Assembly: GCA_002409975.1 (NCBI GenBank)
Contig: DHOO01000039.1
Location: forward strand, 19,834 to 50,308
DNA from: Firmicutes bacterium UBA5388
Lineage (GTDB): Bacteria; Bacillota; UBA4882; UBA10575
Direction: 5' to 3'
Length of the DNA stretch: 30,475 bases
Shown: piece by piece, positions 23,657 through 30,475 of the stretch
Position numbering within the stretch: position 1 is the stretch's first letter
How the letters are laid out: each line of letters opens with the position of its first letter
The notes under the pieces: generated by a model
What the model was told of the DNA's origin: nothing
Databases searched by the model: none
The model's input: only the letters and a program-made list of their open reading frames with translations
Made by a program: the position numbers and the translations under genes

Positions 23657-25662
23657 TTATTCACCTCCTCGAAGGTATTTTCTACAGAAAAAAATAACAA
23701 ACCTAAAGCGATTTCGCACCACACTCCCCCTTGTTCCCACTTCCAGTTTGGTAAGGGATGACAGCTCCAACCTGTTAGCACTGGAACTATTACTTGACTG
23801 TCACCAAGATCTTCCGGTAATTTTGCCCATAAATCTTTTTTAATGCGATGATAATACGGGATTCCATCATTCCCCAAATAAATAATTTCTCCAAAAACTT
23901 CACCTTCCAATAAAAAAATATTTTCCGTTTTTACTCTTCGAAAATTGGTTAAAAAAAACTGAACTGTTAACACCTCTCTCGGATATAAAGATAGTTTTTC
24001 TTCCCATTTTAAGAGAGAGCGTTTTTCGGGAAGAAATGGTTTTTCTGGAATACTTAGCGTCTTGCTCACTTCAACTTCCCGGGTTTCTTCTTTAGTAATG
24101 GCAAGATTACCTGTAACCAGCAGTTGTAAATAGAGCTCTCCTTGACTATTTTGCTTTAAATCCATCCGCTTATCTTCAATTTTTACCCTTGCCAGGGTCC
24201 CTAGCTTTGAATATGAAGAATGATGGACCCAAAATAGTGAAGGGTTAATTTCTACCACTTTTATCTTCTTTTCTTTATTTATATACTGCCACATGATAAG
24301 CGGTTCGACTTTAATCATGATTTCCCCAGACTCTATCTTCCCTTCAGTTACTCCATCTCTCCATAACAACTGATTACTCTCTACGAAATCGATGGGTTTA
24401 TAAAGGGGGATCTCTACATAATACTCAATTGGTTCCTGAGTAATGATCTTTTCCAACAAAATTGTCGCCTTCGTACTGGACAAGGCTGGCACTGATAACG
24501 CGCTCTCCCGTCTACTTATTTCTGTCAACAGATAATCGATCTCTACAAGTAGTAACAGTTCTTCTTCATTTACAAAGCGGAGTTGACTAATCCGTACCGA
24601 ATTAACTTTCACTTTATACTCCATCCCTTGCTGTACTGAGATCTCCAACCATTTTTCGATGGGCATATTCACCTGATAACATTTTTCTTTATAGCCCGTG
24701 TCAATATAAAATAGGTCTAAATCAAGGCTCCCCACAAACAGCAACCCTTTCTCTTCAATAAAGATCTTACTTTGGAGATCTCCAGTTAGAACCTGCTCCA
24801 TCACTTCTATTTTTTCAGGTAACCTTAGATTTAACTCTTTAGTTAAAATTCTAGTTTCCTGATTGACCAGTTCCCATAGGTAATAAATTTCATCTCCTGC
24901 CGGGGGAGACACTAAAACCTGTAAAGGTTTATCCTGGGTGATCCACCATTCAATCTTGATTATAAGCAATACTTTTTTCTCCTCTACGATTTTAATCAGA
25001 TTGACACTAGCTTTCCCCTCTATTTCACTACCAGCGGGGACATCTTTAGGGATGATGATAGAAAGAGGAAAAATCAGTTTTAACTTAGGAGCAAAAATAA
25101 TTAGAAGTTTCCCTTGAAAATTAATTCCGTGAGGTATTAAGGAAATATTTTCTTCAATAATATTAGCTTCTAGCTTTTGGCTTGCATCCTCAATCTCAGG
25201 TATAACCAAGTATTTAGTCTCCACATGCGTCCCCTGATCATAAAGGTAACGTCCTAAAATGTTGAGAGTATTGCTTGTTAATGGGGCCTCACCGATTGCC
25301 TTCTTTTTTTCCCAGGCTGATATTTGAAGTAAAACCCCTTGTTCTAAGTAGGACTCTCCACCATTATTTACCATGACAAAATAATCTGCAGAGGCTTTAA
25401 CTTGAATTGGTTGACAGCGAATTAATTCTGGAGTGATTAATAGATCTTTTTGATAACGAAATTGATCTTTCTTTTTTTTAATTTCATTATTCCCGATCAT
25501 ATACTGTATACTTCTTTCTAGATCTATGGTCAGTCGCAGATCTTTCTGCCCCCAGATCACGGAGAGATCTTTAACAGTCAAATCGATCAGGTTAACCTTT
25601 TCCCCAGAAGACCAGGGAACACTAACCTTTATTGGGTAGCATTTTTTCCATCGCTTGACCAT
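23653..25662 (-). CDS. Large divergent SPOCS-like protein of the spore-envelope cluster
   Basis: This 669-residue protein has no signal peptide or membrane segment and is made almost wholly of short beta strands. One stretch, about residues 280-382, resembles a SPOCS (DUF3794) domain: KIFIEEKGLLFVGSLDLDLFYID followed by VNMPIEKW and a strand-rich tail. Other parts repeat the same rhythm more weakly, for example around ANIIEENISLIPHGINFQGKLLII (166-189) and VFGEIIYLGNDGIPY near the C-terminus. It may therefore be several strongly diverged copies. AGGGAGGACAG lies before the ATG. It overlaps the glycosyltransferase gene by 4 bp. A structural role in the spore coat or exosporium is likely from context, not shown. 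Confidence 0.62.
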   Translation of the reverse strand: MVKRWKKCYPIKVSVPWSSGEKVNLIDLTVKDLSVIWGQKDLRLTIDLERSIQYMIGNNEIKKKKDQFRYQKDLLITPELIRCQPIQVKASADYFVMVNNGGESYLEQGVLLQISAWEKKKAIGEAPLTSNTLNILGRYLYDQGTHVETKYLVIPEIEDASQKLEANIIEENISLIPHGINFQGKLLIIFAPKLKLIFPLSIIIPKDVPAGSEIEGKASVNLIKIVEEKKVLLIIKIEWWITQDKPLQVLVSPPAGDEIYYLWELVNQETRILTKELNLRLPEKIEVMEQVLTGDLQSKIFIEEKGLLFVGSLDLDLFYIDTGYKEKCYQVNMPIEKWLEISVQQGMEYKVKVNSVRISQLRFVNEEELLLLVEIDYLLTEISRRESALSVPALSSTKATILLEKIITQEPIEYYVEIPLYKPIDFVESNQLLWRDGVTEGKIESGEIMIKVEPLIMWQYINKEKKIKVVEINPSLFWVHHSSYSKLGTLARVKIEDKRMDLKQNSQGELYLQLLVTGNLAITKEETREVEVSKTLSIPEKPFLPEKRSLLKWEEKLSLYPREVLTVQFFLTNFRRVKTENIFLLEGEVFGEIIYLGNDGIPYYHRIKKDLWAKLPEDLGDSQVIVPVLTGWSCHPLPNWKWEQGGVWCEIALGLLFFSVENTFEEVNK

Positions 25663-25726
25663 TAAGCCTGTCCTCCCTAGTAAAGCTCTCCACTCTTAAA
25701 TGTATATGTAAGTGAATGTCAAAAAA

Positions 25727-25760
25727 AATACAGGCCTTTTATAAAATCAAGGCCTGTATT
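25727..25760 (-). terminator. Intrinsic terminator after the three-SPOCS gene
   Basis: AATACAGGCCTT and AAGGCCTGTATT form a perfect 12-bp stem around a 10-base loop, followed by eight T in the minus direction. It lies 17 bp after the stop codon at 25777 and separates that gene from the SPOCS-like/glycosyltransferase transcript. Confidence 0.88.
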
Positions 25761-25776
25761 CCGGGGGGAGAATTAT

Positions 25777-27036
25777 CTAGAAGTAGTATGGACCATACGG
25801 AGCAGCTACCTGCACCTGTAATTGTTGAGACTCGGTAACTTTAATAAAAAGCTCCACTACCACTTTTTGCCTGAGGGTAATATTATCCAACAATTCAAAA
25901 AGAACGGTTTCAATTATCGGCTTAATCCGAACGTCCATTCCCTGCACTGCTCCTGGAATGTCAACAAAAGTGCTGAAGGGAACATCTTCACTCTGGTGAA
26001 TTTCCAGGTTATTCTCGTTAATAAAGAAGATCTGCTTGTGAACAACACCTTGGATTATCACTTTATCTTCAATTACTTCTGCCATTAGCCTTTCTACCCT
26101 AGCAACAATTTCTCGAATTTTAATTGCTGCTTGGGAAAGGACGATGGTATTCTCCACTAATAACTGCTTAGTATCTTCACCAACAACGGTATCAAGTTTA
26201 AGGAGAGCGCCTGGGCCTAACACTACATTAATCTGAATGCTTTCAGTTACCTTAACAAAGAACTCGATTACAACTTTTTGTAGTAAGGTTTCTTCATCCA
26301 GAAGTTCAAAATGAATAAACTCAATCGTAGGTTCCACAACCACATCCATACCAGTAGTTGCTCCAGGGATATCTAAAAATGTACTAAATTCAACATCTTC
26401 TGCCTGGTGATATTCAACATTATCCAATCCGATAAAGAAGATTTGCTTGTGGATTACCCCTTGAATAATTACTTTATCTTCAATAACTTCAATCGTTAAA
26501 TCACGGATTTCAGCAGTTATATCATCGATTTTAATTGCAGAAACATTAAGAATAACTGTATTTTCGATTAATTCTTGTTTCGTACCCTCCCCAATTACCT
26601 GATCTAACCGCACAAGGGGACCGGTACCCTCTAAGAGATTAAGTTGGTTAGACTCGGTAACCTTCACGAAAAATTCAGCAACAACTTTTTGATGGAGTAA
26701 TGTCGGAGTGATTAATGAGAAAAGGATGGTTTCGATCACTGGCTGCACTTGAACATTCATTCCCGGCTCAGTCCCAAAAATATCGATGAAAGTGCTAAAG
26801 GGAACATCTTCTGCCTGATGATGAACAACATTATCCTCACCAACAAAGAAAATCTGTTTGTGGAGCACACCCTGGATAATGATCTTATCCTGGATTAATT
26901 CAGTGGCCAAATTACGAATTTCCGCCGTAATATTCCTAATCTTAATTGCTGCTCTAGTTAAAGTCAGATTAGTTTCAACCAGTAACTGCTTGGTACCTTC
27001 ACCAATGACCACTTCTGCCCGCACCAATGGATCCAT
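25777..27036 (-). CDS. Protein with three tandem SPOCS (DUF3794) domains
   Basis: This 419-residue protein is three near-identical tandem units of about 136 residues, roughly 5-140, 141-277 and 278-410. Each unit runs VIGEGTKQ or VVGEDTKQ, AIKI, the core DKVIIQGV.HKQIFF, HQAEDVPFST, DIPGA..GM, and ends QKVV.EFFVKVTES. SPOCS is the domain of SipL, the spore-coat assembly protein of Clostridioides difficile, but the LysM domain of SipL is missing here. A short aromatic tail, PYGPYYF, ends the protein. The ATG at 27036 has AAGGAGG nine bases before it. A longer frame starts at a TTG within the preceding gene and has no such site. It probably helps build the spore coat or exosporium. Confidence 0.85.
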   Translation of the reverse strand: MDPLVRAEVVIGEGTKQLLVETNLTLTRAAIKIRNITAEIRNLATELIQDKIIIQGVLHKQIFFVGEDNVVHHQAEDVPFSTFIDIFGTEPGMNVQVQPVIETILFSLITPTLLHQKVVAEFFVKVTESNQLNLLEGTGPLVRLDQVIGEGTKQELIENTVILNVSAIKIDDITAEIRDLTIEVIEDKVIIQGVIHKQIFFIGLDNVEYHQAEDVEFSTFLDIPGATTGMDVVVEPTIEFIHFELLDEETLLQKVVIEFFVKVTESIQINVVLGPGALLKLDTVVGEDTKQLLVENTIVLSQAAIKIREIVARVERLMAEVIEDKVIIQGVVHKQIFFINENNLEIHQSEDVPFSTFVDIPGAVQGMDVRIKPIIETVLFELLDNITLRQKVVVELFIKVTESQQLQVQVAAPYGPYYF

Positions 27037-27085
27037 TAATATATCTCCTCCTTCCGAAAATTCTACAGGAGCTGCTTCCCCAGGG

Positions 27086-27736
27086 CTAGGTTCTCTGTGG
27101 AAAAGAGTTGCTGGTATTTCTGCCAAGGGCTTTTTTTTTTATCTTCGACGGAAACTTCCTTAAAACCATCTTGAGCCGAATCTTTTCCGCTTGTTCTTTT
27201 ACCATCTCGTTTTTTACATTGTCTTCATTCTCTTTTACTCTTGGTCTGCCTTCATTCGCTGCCTCTTGAGTGTCCACGCTCTTTTCTTCTTCCGTTCTTT
27301 GTAAGGTATTAACCAACTCTTCCGCAAAGTAGTCGTCTCCATCGATCTCCTCTTGACCCAAGACTTTTACTGAAGGGTGATGTTGATCTAGTCGTTCACA
27401 CTGACTATCGACCGTACATAAGCGATGCAAATTAGAGCTAGGTGAAGCGTCAATCTTTAAAGTGTTTTCTAAATCAATTTCTTCTTTCTTTTCCAGCGTT
27501 TCTTGATCGTCCAACAATCCAGTGGTAAAAAGATGCTTCTTCCCCCGGTCCTCTCCGGAATGTTTCACTAGGCCAATGGTTTCCGCCGGAAAATAGGATT
27601 CGGCTTTTGCCATTTCATCAACGGTAAAATCCTCTTCAAGTGTAAAATAATGGCTATGGAGACAGAAAAACCAGATCGTACAAAGGGTAATCAGGGCGAT
27701 AATAGCCACAAGGGCGCCAATTAGAACTAGCTCCAT
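27086..27736 (-). CDS. Membrane-anchored charged protein of unknown function
   Basis: I do not recognise this 216-residue protein. It begins with a hydrophobic helix (VLIGALVAIIALITLCTIWFF, about residues 4-24) that would be an N-terminal anchor. About 150 residues of mostly charged, low-complexity sequence follow (EEEKSVDTQEAANEGRPRV). The C-terminal tail is very basic (EKIRLKMVLRKFPSKIKKKAL), encoded partly by a run of ten A. GGAAGGGGG precedes the ATG. It sits between the two multi-SPOCS genes, 50 bp before the three-SPOCS start, in probably the same transcript. The layout suggests tethering something to a membrane, perhaps of the forespore. Palindromic element copy 4 lies 90 bp upstream. 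Confidence 0.65.
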   Translation of the reverse strand: MELVLIGALVAIIALITLCTIWFFCLHSHYFTLEEDFTVDEMAKAESYFPAETIGLVKHSGEDRGKKHLFTTGLLDDQETLEKKEEIDLENTLKIDASPSSNLHRLCTVDSQCERLDQHHPSVKVLGQEEIDGDDYFAEELVNTLQRTEEEKSVDTQEAANEGRPRVKENEDNVKNEMVKEQAEKIRLKMVLRKFPSKIKKKALGRNTSNSFPQRT

Positions 27737-27825
27737 GCTATTCCCCCTTCCCTCAGATTACCTACCCCATCGGTTGCTAATATAATATATGAACTATTCC
27801 CTGATTGTGCTCATTTCTTATCTAA

Positions 27826-27902
27826 GGAATTGCATAATTCAATTATTTTCTTTAAGATTTCTGGGTTGGTCAAATACAAGCATAAGGTAATTATGCAATT
27901 CC
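27826..27902 (+). repeat. Palindromic intergenic element, copy 4 (77 bp, shortest)
   Basis: Perfect 14-bp inverted ends, GGAATTGCATAATT (27826-27839) and AATTATGCAATTCC (27889-27902), enclose only about 50 bases. The left inner box TTTAAGATTT and right box GGTCAAATACAAGCATAAG match copy 3 closely. It therefore looks like the same element with nearly all of the central cargo missing. It lies just past the terminator of the four-SPOCS gene and 90 bp upstream of the membrane-anchored protein. Confidence 0.85.
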
Positions 27903-27912
27903 CTCGATCATG

Positions 27913-27939
27913 AAAAATGGGCCATTACAGCCCATTTTC
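27913..27939 (-). terminator. Intrinsic terminator of the four-SPOCS gene
   Basis: AAAATGGGC and GCCCATTTT form a 9-bp stem around a 7-base loop, followed by T residues in the minus direction. It lies between the stop codon at 27945 and palindromic element copy 4. Confidence 0.78.
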
Positions 27940-27944
27940 AAAAA

Positions 27945-30374
27945 TTAATTAGTAAGAGGAGTTACAGTAAAAATAACATCAGTAACTACTTCAATTGGAA
28001 CCGGATTAGGATTACCATCATCAACCACATCCAGGAACACCACGGCTTTTTCTACGCGTTCGATGCCAGGACCTGAAACGTCTGTCACCACAAAAAATTC
28101 TCTAACTTCAACTCCTGTTGGTGTCTGAATGGGGGCCCTTACTAAAACCTTTTTGGTAACAATTCCGGGTCCGGTTACATCTGTCACTACTTGGAAGGGA
28201 GTAGGCGCTGTTCCTTCTCCTGTAACTTCCGCATTAATGACAATTATTTGCCTGAGGAAACGACCGTCTGGTGAAAGAGTAAAGGAGATGTTTTCCAGCT
28301 CTACTGAAACAGTAAACGGAGTATCCGCGGTAATACCCGGAACATTAACCAGAATTGAAAAAGGAATTCTTTCAGTAATTGAACGAACAATATCATCATC
28401 ACCAACAAACGAGACTTGTTTATTAATAAACCCTTCAATTATTACAGAATCGTTAAATATCACCCGCGCCCGCAGGTCGGTAATCTGTCCCTGGACTTCT
28501 TTTATTTTTATAGCCGGCTGCGGTAATTCCACTACATTCTCCACAATAATCTGCTGACGACCGCTAACTACGCCTGCAGGCGGAACCACCACCTCGACCA
28601 CAACATTACGGACTACTGGAACTGGAACTCTCTCCCTCCTTTCCACTAAGATTTGGCGAAACCCTTCTCCGATTACTTGCTCTAATTTAAATAAGGCAAA
28701 TTCTCCGACCACTAGCGGTATTTGAACACTCTCGGTGACCACGACATTAACCAAGATAATAACTTTTTGCCGCAGAGTGGTCTCATCTTCCAGGTTAAAA
28801 AGGAGCGTTTCAATAAGCGGTTTGACATTAACATTTAACCCAGGAGCGGCGCCTGGTATATCGATGAAGAGACTAAAGTGAAGATCTTCCGCTTGGTGGA
28901 ATTCAATATTCTCAGTGCTGATATAAAATATTTGCTTATGAATGATCCCTTGCACTATTACTTTATCGGGGATAACTTGGGCCGTAATATTTCTAATTTC
29001 CCCAGTAATTTCCCGAACCTTAATTGCCGGACGCTCTAAAGTAACTACCGATTCATTTAAAACCTGTTTTTGACCTTCTCCAATGACCTGTTGTACTTTA
29101 AAGAGCTGTCCACTACCAACAACAACCCGTTCTTGAATGGCTTCGGTCGCTTTAACAAAAACCTCAACAACTACTTTCTGTCTAAGCTCGGTAGGTGACA
29201 ACAGTTCAAAGAAGATTCCTTCAATTAGCGGATGCACTTGTAAATCGACACCGGGAACCACCCCCGGGATATCTAGAAACAAACTAAAGGGAACATCTTC
29301 GGCTTGATGTCGAGCTAAATTATCCAGGTCTACAAAGAAAATTTGCTTATGGATGATACCTTGGACAATTACTTTATCGGGAATAACATCAGTTTGAATA
29401 TTTCGTAATTCTCCCCTAATTTCATCTATTTTTAAAGCTGGAGTTGTTAGAGTTTCTATTGTTTCTACCAGTTCCTGTTTGGCGCCTTCTCCTACAACTC
29501 TAGGTAAAAGTAGGAGAGGACCTGTTCCTAACTCCAAACCAACCTGAATAAACTGGGTTACTTTCACGAATACTTCGAGAATAATTTTTTGAATAACAGA
29601 TAAACCATCTGCTGACAGATGAAATAAGATTTTTTCAATAAGCGGATGGACCTGAACATTCATTCCCGGTTCTGCTCCGGGGATATCAACAAAGGTACTA
29701 AAAGGAACATCCTCGGAAAAATGTCTAACTATACCATCAATGCCCACAAAGAAGACCTGTTTGTGAATTATTCCCTGAATAATAACCTTATCTTTGATCA
29801 CTTCCGCAGTTACATTTCTAACTTCACCAACAATATTTCTTATTTTGACTGCCGGCACAGGGAGTTGTGTTGGTCTTACCACCGCGTTTACCCGGGTAGT
29901 GGTTTCCCCAACTGTTACTTCAGCCCCTTGAAAATTTTTTGCTACTCCTTGATCTGAAGATAATTCATTTATAAGCGGATTAACTCGTATTTTGGTAACT
30001 GAAGGATCAAAATCATCATTTAAAGCCGGTACTAAAGCACTTTCAACTACTTTAACCTGAACCCGATCCGGCATCAAAATACTATTCCGTTCAGAAGTAT
30101 TAACAGACGAGTAGTCTGTTCCCTTTTTTTCAAGATTATTTTTACTTTCAGTAACAGCTGTTAATAACTCCTCCTCTTTAATAGATAATTTCTCATTTTT
30201 AGCGCTTTTATTACCTTGATTTTCATCCTTTTTATGCTTCTTCGTAGTAGTCTTTTTAGTTTTTTTCGGTTTTTCCAAAGTAACTACTACTTCTTCTTCC
30301 TCTATCTGGTTTTCTTTTTTCTTAAGATCCTCAGCAACCTGTTTTTCCTCTTTCAGGCTTACGTCATGTTCCAT
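27945..30374 (-). CDS. Protein with four tandem SPOCS (DUF3794) domains
   Basis: This 809-residue protein begins with about 120 charged residues, lysine-rich near 35-50 (EKPKKTKKTTTKKHKKD). Four SPOCS units follow, at about 175-280, 312-418, 450-557 and 620-718. The first three share the core DKVI.QGIIHKQ and DIPGA; the fourth is diverged (DSVIIEGFINKQVSF) and is set off by a valine-rich linker near 581-600. The tail repeats VVTDVTGPGI (729-738) and VVTDVSGPGI (762-771), with a partial VVTDV at 796. The ATG at 30374 has AAAGGAGG before it. The frame stays open upstream to the window edge, so a longer protein is possible. There is no LysM domain. Spore-envelope assembly is the likely role. Confidence 0.84.
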   Translation of the reverse strand: MEHDVSLKEEKQVAEDLKKKENQIEEEEVVVTLEKPKKTKKTTTKKHKKDENQGNKSAKNEKLSIKEEELLTAVTESKNNLEKKGTDYSSVNTSERNSILMPDRVQVKVVESALVPALNDDFDPSVTKIRVNPLINELSSDQGVAKNFQGAEVTVGETTTRVNAVVRPTQLPVPAVKIRNIVGEVRNVTAEVIKDKVIIQGIIHKQVFFVGIDGIVRHFSEDVPFSTFVDIPGAEPGMNVQVHPLIEKILFHLSADGLSVIQKIILEVFVKVTQFIQVGLELGTGPLLLLPRVVGEGAKQELVETIETLTTPALKIDEIRGELRNIQTDVIPDKVIVQGIIHKQIFFVDLDNLARHQAEDVPFSLFLDIPGVVPGVDLQVHPLIEGIFFELLSPTELRQKVVVEVFVKATEAIQERVVVGSGQLFKVQQVIGEGQKQVLNESVVTLERPAIKVREITGEIRNITAQVIPDKVIVQGIIHKQIFYISTENIEFHQAEDLHFSLFIDIPGAAPGLNVNVKPLIETLLFNLEDETTLRQKVIILVNVVVTESVQIPLVVGEFALFKLEQVIGEGFRQILVERRERVPVPVVRNVVVEVVVPPAGVVSGRQQIIVENVVELPQPAIKIKEVQGQITDLRARVIFNDSVIIEGFINKQVSFVGDDDIVRSITERIPFSILVNVPGITADTPFTVSVELENISFTLSPDGRFLRQIIVINAEVTGEGTAPTPFQVVTDVTGPGIVTKKVLVRAPIQTPTGVEVREFFVVTDVSGPGIERVEKAVVFLDVVDDGNPNPVPIEVVTDVIFTVTPLTN

Positions 30375-30475
30375 AAATCCATTGCCTCCTTTCTCCGACC
30401 AAATCCCACTGGGAGATAACCGCACCAAGTCGTTCACGCTGGCTACCACCGGCACACATGGAGTATTAGTAATCA

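Noticed and set aside
27037..27126. Longer start for the three-SPOCS protein overlapping the previous gene
   Set aside because: The start is a TTG without a ribosome binding site, whereas the ATG at 27036 has a near-perfect one.
25777..30374. Regularly spaced similar DNA segments that could suggest a CRISPR array or satellite repeat
   Set aside because: The spacing of about 410 bp matches codon-level repeats of SPOCS domains; identity is partial and follows the protein.
30375..30475. A tRNA or other RNA gene at the right edge
   Set aside because: The GC-rich stretch does not fold into a cloverleaf by eye and lacks the T-loop consensus.

Overview
The window suggests a low-GC, endospore-forming member of the Firmicutes. 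It carries the sporulation-linked families YtxC, SpoIIM/DUF95 and YteA, and at its right end a cluster of SPOCS (DUF3794) spore-envelope proteins. The housekeeping genes (ruvCAB-queH, recO next to glyQS, a T-box-controlled hom) are also Firmicute-like. A lipoprotein followed by a secreted, beta-rich, barrel-like protein hints at a diderm lineage of the Limnochordia or Hydrogenispora kind. That placement is inference. Almost all genes are on the minus strand.

Layout, left to right. 1-2.4 kb: the start of folC (cut by the window edge), trmL on the plus strand, and a diacylglycerol-kinase-family lipid kinase. 2.4-4.4 kb: a NifU-like iron-sulfur protein and homoserine dehydrogenase behind a promoter and a T-box leader. 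4.4-8.7 kb: a barrel-like secreted protein, an Ig-repeat lipoprotein and YtxC. 8.8-13.6 kb: an alpha-glucan unit, with a GH13 branching-type enzyme and a small membrane protein on the minus strand facing an alpha-glucan phosphorylase and a 55-residue peptide on the plus strand. 13.7-19.6 kb: glyQS, a SpoIIM-like protein, recO, DUF2905, queH, ruvB, ruvA and ruvC. 19.8-22.6 kb: a membrane-embedded M28 peptidase (plus), YteA and a DUF5665 protein. 22.6-30.5 kb: a spore-envelope cluster with a GT4 glycosyltransferase, a divergent SPOCS-like protein, a three-SPOCS protein, a membrane-anchored charged protein and a four-SPOCS protein.

The most unusual feature is a family of four imperfect palindromic intergenic elements at 2113-2282, 7642-7740, 21834-22252 and 27826-27902. 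They share inverted ends built on GGAATTGCATAATT and an inner GGTTAAAT arm, but differ in their central cargo. All four have the same orientation and lie 29-90 bp upstream of a minus-strand start codon. The 419-bp copy contains four nested or serial hairpins, and their mismatched pairs are G.T on the plus strand, which would favour a folded plus-strand RNA or single-stranded DNA. They could be a MITE-like non-autonomous mobile family, a structured RNA family, or both.

Several start codons were moved to agree with ribosome binding sites (NifU-like, SpoIIM-like, ruvC, M28 peptidase, both multi-SPOCS proteins and the 55-residue peptide). I found no rRNA, tRNA, CRISPR array, phage gene or intact transposase gene.
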